In this document: positions 36,401-49,559 of the stretch, piece after piece
How the letters are laid out: the number at the start of each line of letters is the position of its first letter
How positions within the stretch are numbered: the first letter of the stretch is position 1
The notes under the pieces: generated by a model
Database searches by the model: none
What the model was told of the DNA's origin: nothing
What the model saw: only the letters and a program-made list of their open reading frames with translations
Origin: Psettodes erumei
Lineage: Eukaryota; Chordata; Actinopteri; Pleuronectiformes; Psettodidae
DNA length: 64,000 nucleotides
Direction of reading: 5' to 3'
Assembly: GCA_016785225.1 (NCBI GenBank)
Contig: JAFBJZ010000863.1
Span: forward strand, 1,220,001 to 1,284,000
Program-made: the position numbers and the translations under genes

Positions 36401-37108
36401 AAGCCCTAACAACAAATGTCTTGGCCGCTTTTTAGGGTTCTCAGGCGGCCAAGCAGCAGGACGTGCACGCAGCAACATGACCGGGTAAGCCGTCCACTCG
36501 AGCCTCCTTTCTGTCCTCCAGAGGATAACCCTCGCCTCGCCTGTCCGTCCGTCCATAATCGTGTTTAGCAGAGTCCGAGACGTGTCCGCGAGCTGTAAAT
36601 CTGCTTTCGCAGCTGGGATATCCATTGGCCCCTGTGAGCGGTTTTAACAATTTACAGTGTGTTGCATGAGTGAAGAGAATCCATCAGCAGCGTCTGTGTG
36701 TGTGTGTGTGTGTGTGAGTACGACTCCGAGGTTCATGGTGGAGCTCAAGGTCTTCACCATCTTTTCAGCTTGTTGAATAATGATCATGTGCATATATGGT
36801 CCATGTGATGACTGGCATCAGGAATCAGTGGAAGTGCAGTGCGTGTTGTTCCACACCTTGAAGAGGATTCAGAGCAAAGCTTCAGCGTCAGCCCCAAGGA
36901 CTCTGTCAGAGTGGTTTCTTTAAAGCAAGCACGCACAAATCCACACACACAAGCACAATGGCAGCATGAAATAAAAGCCGCTGCCCCATGTGAACCACAA
37001 GGACAAACCAACAAAGGAAATAAAACTCAGTGAAGGTGTTTTGGCAGGCTCTTTCACCACCTCTCTTTCTGTCTCCAGGCTTGCCTCTCTTTTTTTATTA
37101 CGACGCTT

Positions 37109-37137
37109 CCCCCCCCCCCCCCCCCTCTCTCTCTCTC
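37109..37137 (+). repeat. C17 homopolymer followed by (TC)n
   Basis: Seventeen C residues (37109-37125) and then a TC tract. The minus strand carries a long G run. Confidence 0.9.
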
Positions 37138-37569
37138 GTGGACTCGAGGCTCAGCGGGATGATGGCGAGTTTCGTCCCGACACCTGGGATGCAGGATTCA
37201 AGCCGCCAGAAGTTGAAAACACTCAGACAGACATGGACGGCCCCCCCGAGTCGCCGGGACAAACACGAAACCGTGTCAGCTTCTCTCTGCTGAGTTTCAA
37301 GGCCAGAGACGTCTCTGTTATCTCTCCTCTTTATTTCATCCTGCACTTTACACCAGCGCATTCCTCTGCTGTTTCACCCTGAATCACAATCAACACGTCC
37401 TTCAAGTAATTTCATTCACATCAAGTGACTAAACTAGTCGAACCAAGCTACGGCTAACAACCTGTTTGTGTTGTTCAGGCTGCGCAACCCCAGAGTTCAG
37501 CAATGAAGCTGGTGGCTCAGTGTTCTTAGAGCCAGCTGGAATGAAACCAAACACTGAAGCACCCTTTTA

Positions 37570-37608
<39 letters not shown>

Positions 37609-37829
37609 TTTCAACAAAAAAAATCAGCAAGGTTCTTTTCACAAATAACCACCAAAATAAGCCACAAATGGCTGGTCCTTCTCTTAATGAAAAGGATTTC
37701 ATCCCCCCCCCCCATACACACACACACACACCACCACCACCATCATCACAATGCTGCGATGACAAAGTGCTGGTCCCATCTGAGTGTGCACTGCCTGTAT
37801 GGTCAGACCACTGATTAGATCACACTAAA

Positions 37830-37830
<1 letters not shown>

Positions 37831-37911
<81 letters not shown>
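37831..37911 (+). repeat. (TG)n microsatellite, 81 bp
   Basis: An uninterrupted TG tract. Shorter GT and CA tracts lie nearby at 37574-37605 and 37714-37731. Confidence 0.95.
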
Positions 37912-37912
<1 letters not shown>

Positions 37913-39678
37913 TGTGCATGTCATGGCAGACTCTGCCAAGCAAATCTCTCTCTGTCTCTGCAAACACGATCCTCCGAAGTCCGGGGGATTGTCAGGGTGT
38001 TAGAGAGAGAAATGAAGCAGTCGCTGTGAATCTCTGATCCCACGGTCGTCGTGGAGCTGGTTGGAAACGAGGTGCTGTGAAAATGACACACACTGTGTTG
38101 CTTTCAACATAAAATATCTCTGTTTTATTTGGGTCTCTCTCCTTTCACTTCTTACTGGACCAGGCAGAACATCTTGGTGAAGCTCGTTGCTCATTTCAGT
38201 CTGACTCGGCAACAAACGTTAACACTTGAGACAGAAAAAGGACAATAAGAAAGAAATCAAAACTCCTGGATCTCTACCAGAGCCTCATGGTCTAACTTTA
38301 CATCAGATTTAAAACAATAACAACAACAACAAAAACTATCTTCCTTAGCAGAAGTAAAAAAATAATAACAAACATGAGAAGTTTCTTTTCAGAATGAAAC
38401 GCTTTAAAATCACCCAGTTTGCTGAAATAAAATTCTTGTGGTAATACAAACGCAGTTTCTTAATCTTCACACCAAAACAAACTGAAGACTGAACTATTTT
38501 TTAAAAAATCCTAATCAAAACCAGACAGACTCTCCAACCAGAAAACCAGAAACTGGACCTTTTTTTTTTTGGGACTTCCCCGCCTTGTGTGTAAATCCTG
38601 CCAATCAACACACCAAATGCAGTTTATTGACATGGCCTCCACAGGATACAGAATGTGGGTTCAGAAATCTCTGAAAAACAACTTTTAGCTGCCAAATATG
38701 TAAAAACTGCTCTTTGGAAGGAATCCTTTGCATTTCCTTTTTCATACGCAGTCGCTTTTGTGTTGTGTTTTTTAAAATGCAAAGCGCACAGCGGCAAACC
38801 AACGACACAACGGCTGAAAAACAAACTGCCGTCTCACATTAGAATTAATGAAAGGTGCGTGAGTGAGACTTGTAAGAAGACAGACACTGATTCTACCAGC
38901 CGCTGCATGCCGGACACTTCTAATTGCATTCTTCACCATGTATCTGTGAAGGTGCCCCCCACTCCCCCAAGCACAATTTGGCCCTAATAGCTCAACCCCC
39001 CCCCCCGACCTCGCCGTCATTCCCATGACACTCGTCGCCTTCGGTCCCCGCCGCGCTCCTCTGTCTCCGACCATCCAGCCCCTCTTTGTGATGTTGTCGC
39101 GGCAGATGGGGGGCTCTTTCAGAGCAACATCAGCTGGGGCTTCGGCCCCACCGAGACATTAGTCATGCCTCCGGGCTAGTGGGGACACAAGAGGGCTAAT
39201 TGGAAACAGATCGCACACACTCGCACTTGTGATCACATTTACACGTGCAATCACGCACGCACAAGATGAGTGAACCCGCGCAAAGGCCATTACGCGCACA
39301 CACACACACACGCACACACTTAATTACTCAGACCCTCACAGTAATACACTCTCTCACAATGCATCACACACACTTGCACTCCGTGTCTTTCAGAGGCCCC
39401 TCCGTCTCCCCCAAAGGAAGCACCTCAGGGTGAGGGGAAGGGGGTCAGCCCATTGTTTCTCATGAAGAGCATGTGAAACAAACGACTCCGCAGACGGGGT
39501 AATGAGAGAGGGATAGAGGGACGAGGGGACGGAGGAGAAAGAGAAGCCTCCACCTCCATTTATCTGGCTCTTCCCTCTCTCTCGCTCTCTCTCTCTCTCG
39601 CCGTATGAAAGGACAGCTCCGTCCCGGCCACATTGTGCAAAGTCAGCCCAGCGTGAACCCTTAATGGCTAATAGCAGT

Positions 39679-39713
<35 letters not shown>

Positions 39714-41089
39714 CCAATCTGGCAACAGCAAAGCTCTCACAATCAAGTGACTGCCTCTTAATTAGCCCATCAAGCCGTGACAGGTGGTTACACTTTTGCC
39801 ACACAAAACTCACAGGTTGTGTCCAGGCACGTCCGTGAATGAGGGAATCTGCTTCATTGCGTCTGTGGACCAGGTGCAATTTAAAGTGGTTGACAGTTCA
39901 CCTCCATTCAGCCTTTGTCTTTTTCTTCTCAGTGACGGAGGCGCGTACAAAGCCAGTTTGATGTCATCTGGAATCCCCACAATGCAGCGCTCTTTCGGAA
40001 AAGAGCGGCGATGACGCTCGCGCCAAGGTTTCGTGACTAGACACAAACACGCTAAGCGGCGCCGAGCACAAGTGATCCCGAACAGCTGACGGTCGTGAAA
40101 GCAAAAGAGATCACTGGTACCAAGTCACAACATCCAGTGGAAATCAAAGCACTGAATGCAAATATCGCTCGAGCGTGAGAGCTGAGACAGCAAACACATG
40201 AGCGGAGCCATCGTTACCATGACTACTGTCGATTCGCGAAGACACCATGAACACAGCGCAGCCTTTATTATTAAGTTTTATTGTGATTGTCCCGAGGACG
40301 CACGTTCCTGCCGGTCAAACAGAGCCAGTACAACCTCAGCAGGACAAACAACAACAATAAACCCTGAAAAAGGTGTATTTTGGTCTAAGTGGGATGCGCC
40401 AAACATTTTGGCATGACACAGAAATAATAATTAAAAGAAATGTATGTATGCATCAGTGGGAAAGCAAGACCAAACCAAGGGTACCTCTAATGGGAGCTGT
40501 AACAGTCAAATAAAGGTTTGAGTATGTGGGTGTTTATTTTGCTCCTGTCCAACCCGTGCACCATTAGCATTAATTTTCTTAATAATGGTGCAGATGGGAC
40601 AAGTGGCGGCATGAAGCAGAACCGTGACTCATCGAGAACGCACCTCTATTATGCAAATCATCAGTCACGAGTGTTAATGAATCACATTAACCTGAAGGTC
40701 GAGGTTGTTTGTCTTGTGTTGTTTGAATTGAGTCGAGAAATCACAAAAAAAAAAATCATATTGCCATTACGTTTGAGATTGTTTTCAAACTCATATGACT
40801 TCTGTTTGGGTAAATCGAGGAAAACAAAATCTGTTTCCTTTCAGAAAGTCATGTGTCATTGCAATTACAGTACTGGAAGCTTTCCTCAGTGTCTGCGGGT
40901 GACAGCTTTTTAAGTTGTAATATCATGAGACTCATATTCTTGTGTAAAAAAATGCAAATCAAAGAACATATTGTGACTGAACTCAGGACACTTTGAGCTG
41001 TTTCTCAGCCTTATGCATCACGCTCTGTTATGGCAAATTCTGCTTGACATTCACCATGCTGAATATTATAACACAGCACAAACAATCAG

Positions 41090-44000
41090 TAAATCAGTCG
41101 GCGTCAGCAGCGACAGCCACTGGAATCTCAAATGTTGAACTTGGAAATACATGAGAGAGAGCGCATACATGCATATGCATTTTTTTCATGGGGAGCTGCA
41201 GTAAATTGAAAAGCTGGACAGGGGTTATGAATGAAGTGCCGTGCATGAATGAAAAATATATGGAAATATTATACAGGAATATGGAATTGGATGGGAGGAT
41301 AAAGCCCGCCGGTCCAGTTCCAGTCAAGGTGACTTCCAAAATCTTCACCTCCGCCTGGGTTTGTACGTTTTCCCTCTCGCTGCCAGATGACAAAGGGCTT
41401 AGGATGTCATCCAGTATCTGCCAATTAAATGGTGCCCCGGAGCATGCCTCGCTAACGCAGCTAATTTGTGTATGTTAGCAGGTAGCAGTTTGGCGGCGGC
41501 GGGTGGGCAGCTGACCGTACCTGTCCTCTGGATGGGAGCGGGGGCCCCCGGTGATGGACAGCGGCTGATTAGGGGAAGTCCAGAGCAGGTTGGGTTTGCT
41601 CTGATGCCCCCAAGGCTTTGTCAGGGAAGAAAACATCGCAGCCCACGGTGAAAACACGCCCCCCCATTACTTATTTATTCACTTTCCACGGGTGAAATGT
41701 TGACAGCTGAGGGTTTGCACGGAGCTGTGATGAACAGGATTCTGTTGTTTCAGAGCCGATCCCGGGACGAGCCGCTCCACGGTCCGCTGGGCTTACCTCT
41801 CACGCTGAAAATTGGGCAATGAATGACATTAGGGAGGGCAGAGGAAGATGAGGATGAGGAGGAGGAAGAAGAAGACGGGGCACAGGGGCACACACACTGA
41901 CTGTCAAACTGGACAGGTGTCATGTCATCACATGACGGCGAGCTGAAGCCTGTCCTCGGGCTGTAATACTTCTTCTGTGATCAATATTATATCTGGTAAC
42001 ACATTAATATCTAAATATTCTCCTTTGCCAACTTCTGTATGTCCTACATATGCATATTTGTGTCCAAAATATATAAAGTAGTACAAAGACATCATGGATG
42101 AACTGTACCATGAGGGCTGATATTTGGAAAAGGCTCCACAGAAAGATGTGGAACATTTCACACGCACGCCAACATCTACTCATTTTTATTTATACGTCCC
42201 AGCTTTATAAATCACATGCTTGCCTCAAATGTTTTTACAATCTGCACACCCTCCATCTTTACATCCCCGGTTCATATAAGGAAAACCCCCACCCCCACCC
42301 CAAAGAGAACACAAGAGGAAGGATCACAGCCAGACATTAAACACGTGTCATATATATGGAGAAGACAGAATATAAATTCATTTGTACATTGACATAATGC
42401 TGCAATGCTGAATTATCTTTTATTTTAATCAAAATGAGATTTTTAATGAATGTATCTGCCATGTCGCCACATGTTCTGCAAATGTCATCGGCGAAATCTC
42501 GCCGACGGATTTAATTTGCTTTTCCCTGTGACATTTGCTGATAGAGTACTGTACCTGCTTGTAGCAACTGTAGGGCGTGATTATCATTTTTCATAGTTAC
42601 ACAGACACAGTAAGATATTTAAAAATTCAGCACTGACTTGAAGCATCATGCAGGGTATTAACTTTTAACCAAAACGTCCTGCTGTCTCTTAAAGCCTTGT
42701 GCTTTGCACACCCACCGTCAGACACAAGAACAGAACCTCATTCATGAAAAACTAAAGTAAAACAAATAATCATATAAATGTCATAACTACGAGACAGGGT
42801 TGCAAAATCATACTCAAGACATTCCTAGTAAAATGTAATTCTATGTGTAATAAACGTTGGCTGATGATTTATGATACAAGCAAGCCTTAAAACAATCTGT
42901 CACGTATTAATGTCACGTATTAACTCATGTGTAAGAGTCTATATTAAGCAAATAGTTAAAGATTTACATTCACACACACACACACACATATGTTGTGTGT
43001 GAATATACAGCAGCACAAACAGGATTCAGCTGGGTAACGTGCACCCGTTGAACTGATGGAAGGCTTTTAATGTGAAGCAGATGCAGGAAGTGTCGCGTTA
43101 GCATTAACAGGGGACAACAGCAAATCATCAATCACAATTCATGGAGGCAGGTCAGAGAGGAGAGAGAGAGAGGCTTATGACGAAAATATAGGAGAAAAAA
43201 ATGCACTTGTATGATGTATTATGTAATAACACAGTCTCCAATCAAGACCTGGAGAACAAAATATGTTAGAAATAAATGGAGGCGTTGGTATTCACCTGAA
43301 GGCAGCATCCTGACATGCATAAACATGAACAAAGAACACACAAAAACAAAAGTAATGAGTGGAAATGAAGAGTAGGCACATAAAAACAACAGGACTGACT
43401 GATGCGTATTGTGTTTCTGGACGCTCCAGCTGTGGCGCGGAGCTCAGAGGATGCAGAGATGAGACGGTGATATGGATTGAGGAAAGAGGTCACGCTTTGA
43501 ACTCACATGCAGTTCTTAAATGTCATCATCCTGGAAACACAATGTCGAAGCCTCGCACTCCCGCTGGCCTCCCCCCCTGACATATTTCATTTATATATTG
43601 ATTGCTTTGCATCCCCGGAAAAAAGAAAATACCCAGAAATCACTGCGGCTGCAGCCCCCGCTGAGACGCCAGCTGAGAGACATGTACAGAATATGTCCAT
43701 TCTGAGCAGAAACAAAACTCTCTTCACTGTCTACAAGCTATTTCATATTGTTAAATCAATTCATCATAATAAAACGTGTCACAGCTGCACGTACTGACTG
43801 TTTGTACAACTTAACATCACTCAGACAGTAAACCTGTTCTTAATAAGTGCACAAGTCGCCGCATTTGCGTAACGAACCCCCGAGATGTTAATTTTTACAC
43901 CTATTAGTTCTGTTTCCATCCAGATTTCACGGTTTTCTGCGTCTCTGGACTGATAATGTGGGAGTTGCACGCAGGCAATGGAAATATCATGGGACTAATA

Positions 44001-45020
44001 TAACTAATTTATGACAGCAGGGGCTCTGAGTGGAGACACTTAGAGGGGGAGGAGGTGGTGCACATGCATTCGATCAATAACCACATTGTGCAAGAGCGCA
44101 TGAAAAGGGGAATATTAGGAGCTTATGCAAGTAAACATGTAAACAGACTTATTCTCGTAGTCAAAGTTGCGGCCTGTGTGAAAGCAGAGCCACTTCTTGT
44201 CTTTTCCCGTAACTCCAGCACAAGGGGAGATTATCTGAACGCCCACTCAAAGCTCAAGTGCCTCCGTTTGTCCCCGATCGCTCCCTTTTTTGTCTAAGTG
44301 ACAAAGCCGAATTTCTGTACAGGCATTTGTGTGTCGCTCGCTCGTTATTGTTGAAATTAGTGTAAGGTCAATGGGTTTTTATGCTTGTTCTGAGCGCGCA
44401 GAGGTTTCAGTCGTCGCATGAATCACGGCTCGTAAGACAAAGGAAATGCACTCCGGGGAGAGGCGGTCGACCAAGGCCGACGCAAAACCAGTCAAGCCAT
44501 CTGAGGAGAAGTCGACCGAGGTGACGTTGCGTGTTCGTAAACATTTAAACAAACTTAACTTCTTCTTGATCAGGTTTACAAAGCCACTTCTCACCCCTCT
44601 TCATTTCCACATGACAGATTCTCGTATGTGGCTGGTTTCCACTGGGGACTTCAAGGTCGTCTTCCAATTATTTATGACATGTTTTCCTTCGGATCTATGT
44701 TGTGATGAAGTGTGAAGAAAATTTTTTTACCTATCTTTACCTACCCACCAATTACAATCAATGTATGTATGAACTTTTATTTGCTCTAACACCCACGTGT
44801 TCATGATTCTGTCTTTTTCTTATTTAGTTTGCAGCGCCTCCATCTGCCTGGTGAGCAAGTTTGTTTAAAAAAAAATGTTTCGTGGCGCCGAGCAGCCAAG
44901 ATGCCAAAAATGACTTAACAGTAGGTCAAACAGTAATCTGAATTCTGCCGTACCGTTCCCCCTGGGACAGGCCAGGATGCTTTAGGTTCTCTGGCCCGGT
45001 TTCTGTAACCTGACACCAAC
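41090..45020. other. Non-coding interval with candidate conserved elements
   Basis: No gene supported. High-complexity, low-repeat stretches at about 41290-41660, 42430-42560 and 43860-44290 read like conserved non-coding elements (TAATTA/AATTAA homeobox cores, E-boxes). A GA-rich tract lies at 41840-41878. Conservation itself cannot be seen from one genome. Confidence 0.4.
42488..42505. other. Perfect 7-bp inverted repeat
   Basis: TCGGCGA, loop AATC, TCGCCGA. The arm overlaps an E2F-like GGCGAAA. It could be a small hairpin or a dimeric factor site. Confidence 0.5.
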
Positions 45021-47470
45021 CCTAAGACGCCTCAGGTGCTGCTGAGAAGAGCTCAGTTCCTCCACCCAGATCGGCCCAAGTCCACGTCTTTTGGCCATGT
45101 CCAGGGCCCGAGCCGGGTGACACGTGATCGCACCGAGCCGGCGGACATCAGCCCGACTCAGCTGGCTACCTGGGCGTTTTGCTGCGCTGATGGAGAGGCT
45201 GCAGTGGATGTGGACTCAGACAAAGTGAAGCACAAGAGTGCTGTTTTCCCTCCTCCCTACGTTCATTATTTCCTCACCTCAGTTGATGGAAACATTAATT
45301 AGAGTTTCATATTTCTCTGCACCGCGGCAGCAGAGCCTCCCCCTTAGGACAATCCACGCCATCATTAGTGGTAATCTGTCTTCAGCCCCCGAGAAACAGC
45401 CAGACCAAGCTCGGTTTTTCCACCGAGGGGTCGAAGGAGTTTGACTCTTTTCTCCCTCGATTGTCTCTGAAGCAGATAAACTCTCATTTCCTCTCATTAC
45501 TCAAATCAGATTGTAAAAGCCACCGCGGGGGCTGGGAATTAAAAAAACAACAAAACAAAACAGAAAGACAATCAGACAAAGAGCGTGGTCAGACGGAGGA
45601 AATTTGAGAGAAGAACGAGCGATCGTGTCTCTCACAAAAAAAAAAAAAAAAAAAGCTTGAGTCGAAAAAGCAAGACATAAACACCAGGTAAACCCTCAGT
45701 TTAAACAAAATCCCTCGTGCTCAGCCATCAGCCCACAGCGAAGTGGACACAAATGAGCGGCGATTAGAGGGCAATTGAGAGAAAGGCCACAAGGGAGGTG
45801 AGCGTTTCTTAAAACTGGAACTGGAGACCCTCCAGCGTGACGACAGGAGAGGAGGCGAGCGGGATGACGGACATCAGAGGGATTACTTCTCGCTGCCAAA
45901 CCACTGTCTCCTCAAACCCTCCCCGTAGACGGCAGGACGGTTTATGGTGGAGACGGAGGCGTTTAGCTGGCGGGATCCCCGACGGTAGGAAGCTTCTTAT
46001 CTGGGACACGTACGGACTCACGAACACAAGGTCTTGCAAGCTACAGTGAAAGTTATGATTAGATCCAGCTAGTTTCAAAGCGCATATAATCAAACTTTTT
46101 TTCCCCTGCGGATTTTCAACTTCAGATGGTACAATAATTATGGAGAAAAGGTCTAAATATTCAGTATCCAGGTTGTGATTACTGTAAGGGTTTCACGGTC
46201 TGTACATGGTCCGTGGACAAACATAATAGGAATCACTGGGCTGTCTCCAGGCTGCAGCTTTACGTTTGACCTGCGGATGTGGCGTCGATCTGCTCATCTA
46301 ATTCCCGGAAAAACGAAATAAAGGCATTTCCCACAGACGGCGTTCTGCGTAGTGATTATTTTATTTTATCTGAGCGTCAGGAAGGCCTTCGCTCGCTGGT
46401 GTGGTGTTCTGACATGATCCAGATCTGTGTTGGGACTGTCGGAGGCAGTGGTGGATTTTCTGACGAGACGCACAACACACACACACACGCACGTAGTGAA
46501 ACACAGCCAGGGGGAATACAGTACAAACTCCACTACCGCTGCCTTTGTTACTGTCTGTTGCAGTTACTACAGCAACTAATGCGCAAACACACACGTCTGG
46601 GCCTGTGTTTGCTCTTGCTCGCGCGCACCTGCCCTCGCCCCTCCCCTCCCCGCCATCACACACACACACGTGGACGGCAGTGTTGAATGACAACGACCCC
46701 CTGACCTTGGCGGCTCTTGGAGCTCGTCCAGGCGGGGGGGAGGCCGCCGGCGGGGGTACTGAAGCCTGGAGCGGGGCGGCGAGGTGAAGGGCGAGCAGCG
46801 CTGTCAGCGCCGGAGCTGCCGCATTCCTCCTCCGGTAGAGACACACTCATCAAATTATTTTGACTCTACGTTCACACACACACACACACACACACACATA
46901 TGGCCGCCTGTTACCGCTCGCCTCTCCGTGACTTGCCACAACGTCGCTGTTCTGTCGACGCTGCCATTCTGACTCCGGAAAACAAACGTCCGCAGTTTGT
47001 GCTGCTTCGTTAAATAACAGACTTTTCTTGCTGGGCACCAATTAAAATGCCTGCCACGGCCCTCTGTTGTGATAACGGCGTCAGGAGAGGACGAGGGTCT
47101 CATTACGTGCCTGATGATAAAGAGAGGTAATTTATAAAGATTGAGTTATCTTATCCGCCTGGTGATCGGGGCCATTTTTGCTCTCAGAGATGAACGGTCG
47201 ACACCAGACGTGACAGCACAATGCTTCAGTTCTCTTCACCAGTGTTGCATAAGCACTGACAAACGCTTTGCAAGTTATTCCACAGCAATTAGAGTCATTT
47301 CTATCCATTTCCGGGACAGCCGCTGCCTTCCTTTTACTGTACTTCATTATAAAGAGTAACACACAGTACAGAAGCATCTCTTGGTACAGCTAACATTATC
47401 ATTGCTCAGCAATGCAGTTGCAACTAGGACTGTCTAAGTTAATTGCCAAGATATGGGAACATCATTTGGC
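45021..47470. other. Non-coding interval with a CpG-rich block
   Basis: No gene supported. A run of 19 A lies at 45636-45654. A GC- and CpG-rich block at 46615-46850 has a minus-strand ATG at 46850 with about 60 open codons, ending in repeat-derived sequence. A (CA)n tract lies at 46873-46899. Confidence 0.4.
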
Positions 47471-47477
47471 AGAAGCG

Positions 47478-47600
47478 TTTGGGAAGCAATTTGGGGCTCG
47501 GTGTCTTGCTCAAGGACAAGGGGAGCTGGGATTGAAACCATTAACTGTCTACATTTAATGGCGACACACTTCACCAAATGAGCTGAAGCCTCCTGTGACA
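47478..47600 (+). repeat. Degenerate teleost interspersed repeat (CGGTGTCTTGCTCAAGG type)
   Basis: The text GGAAGCAATTTGGGGCTCGG, then TGTCTTGCTCAAGGACA, GGAGCTGGGATTGAAACCAT and CAAATGAGCTGAAGCC follows the order of a very common fish repeat. In that repeat the second half normally reads GGGA-TCGAACC and then CTGAGCC. Confidence 0.7.
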
Positions 47601-49559
47601 TTGCTACGGCAAAGTCTGATGGGGGCAAGAAACTTTTCATAATGCAAGAAGCAACCACTTTGCATCATAGAGGGTCTGAGCGTTCACTCCCTGTGTATCG
47701 TCATGGTTTCATCTGGTGTTGACATATTGGGAAACAACCATGGAAGCTGATGTAACATGCATCACAGTTGCTTTTTTATACGATGCACTTAATCACATTA
47801 TGGTACATTTCTGTACTGTAAATATCACCGGCCCCCAGTCTTCTTTATTTGGAGGACAGGAAGATGTATTTTCCAAATTAATCATATTTGGGGGGGGCAG
47901 AGGATAGAAAAACCCATCTTGACACTTCCGCTTTGGAAAGCAGCCAGCGCTTATTTCAAACGGACAACACAGTCAGTACATAATGAGCTGAAACATGAAA
48001 ACCATAGTTAGCGCAGCAGCGATTAAGGTTTTAACTGCACACAACTTTGGGATTCAACACCGGCAAAACGCTGACGTCACTGACGTGCAGCACATTGTAA
48101 AAAGAATTCTTCATTTCTCCTTTCCCGCTGTCATGAAGTTTGGGATGAACTTTTGCCAGAGACTGACTTTGCTCTCTCCTTCTTGTTCTCCGCCTTGTAG
48201 TTCTTTGTCAGCGAATCAGAATAATGAGGGCAAGAGAAACAGCAGCGTTTGGGCCGGAGAGGAGTGAGGGGGGGGTGGGCAGCCAGCTCAGCGCCCGCAT
48301 GAATATTCAGTCCCGCATATGGTGCCGTGCACACCAGGATCTGCATTTCCTCAAATAAGGCACTAATTAGGATGCTTGATTTGAAAAGAAGTGGTTGCTG
48401 TCAAAGCTTAGCTGGGGAGTTTTTCTTTGCTCGGGGAGTGAGCGGGGAGGAGGGAGGAGGGAGGAGGGAGAAGGTGGATCTCCTCTGGAAGTGGGTTATT
48501 CAAGTGTGGACTGACCTGTAACAAAACACTGAGGAGCTTTTATTTGGGAGGGAGAGAGAATGTCATGTCACATCATGCCATGGATCGCTGATCATAAAGC
48601 GCCGACTCTTTTTAAAGGGTAATACTGGTAGTTTTTTTCTTTTAAGTTAGCATTACCTCTCGGGAGATACAGGAATCGTGAGGGTTGAGAAAGAACAGGT
48701 TTTACTCAAAAAACAACCAGACAGCGAGATAATCAATCACAGAGAACAAGAGGAAGCTCCGTTTGATCCGTCTCCACCAGCGTTTTCATTTCAGTCCAAT
48801 TACACAGCGAGGACAAAATCATTTGGAACGTCTTAAACTATAATGTATTCCAAACACAACAACGCAGCAAATTACAGGCGAGAAAAAACTTAACACCTCT
48901 TACATAATTAAAACAGACGTCTAAAATCCTCCAGTTTATTTCTGGGATGGTGTCCCATTCAAGTGAAGGGGAAATTGGTCTGAAATGTCTTTATACATAT
49001 ATACAGTACAGTATATATAGTACTTCCACCTTTCGTCCTATCATAATTGCTGTGGCTCCTCCTCACCCTGCACTCTCGGCTGTTACACAATTGTCTGACC
49101 CGTTTCGTCTGTGCTGAGTTCAGTCTGTCCCACAAGTACAATAAGACTTCAGATCTCGGGCTGTAAATTCTTGACCACATCCTGACTCCCCCTTTTTTCA
49201 GCAGGAGCCGACCTGTCATGTCCGCATTCAGGATGAGTTAAGTGTTTGTCCCGCTGTAAATATCCGGCAACCCACTAAATACCTATTCGGTGGTTTGAGG
49301 CCATCGCTTCCCAGACGGACATTTCTCTTTTCCCGCTTATATATGGGTAGCATGGGTCATCTTTCATCGGAGTCACTGCTGGTAAGGACAGTAAAGACAA
49401 CAAAGATGTTTTTTTTCTTTCTTTGACTCTTGAGTCCAAGGCTACAGTTAGCGCTGAACAGGAATGTTTCCATAACACACCTTGGTGATGAAGTTATGGC
49501 CACAATTTCTTTTTTATTATTTTTCATAATTTTTTTCATTTCAAATTGGTTTTCCAATC
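47601..49559. other. Non-coding interval
   Basis: No gene supported. A G8 run lies near 47890. Complex sequence at about 48290-48420 (ATGAATATTCA, CATATG, CTAATTAGG cores) is a candidate conserved element next to the GGGAGGA tract. Confidence 0.45.
48444..48468 (+). repeat. GGGAGGA minisatellite, G-quadruplex-type
   Basis: Four units on a 7-base period give G runs at 48444-48447, 48452-48454, 48459-48461 and 48466-48468. It lies just after complex sequence at 48290-48420. Confidence 0.75.

Larger units (their letters stand above)
36301..41089. other. Non-coding interval
   Basis: No gene supported. A CpG-richer block at 36311-36650 has overlapping minus-strand open frames without similarity I can recognise. 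The poly-C and TG tracts listed separately fall here. The stretch 38090-38620 is AT-rich, with a TTTATT at about 38124 that could be a minus-strand poly(A) signal. Complex sequence lies at about 39700-40300. Confidence 0.5.

Noticed and set aside
45636..45654. A19 run as the end of a processed retrocopy
   Set aside because: No coding remnant or repeat text upstream, and the preceding sequence is A-rich anyway.
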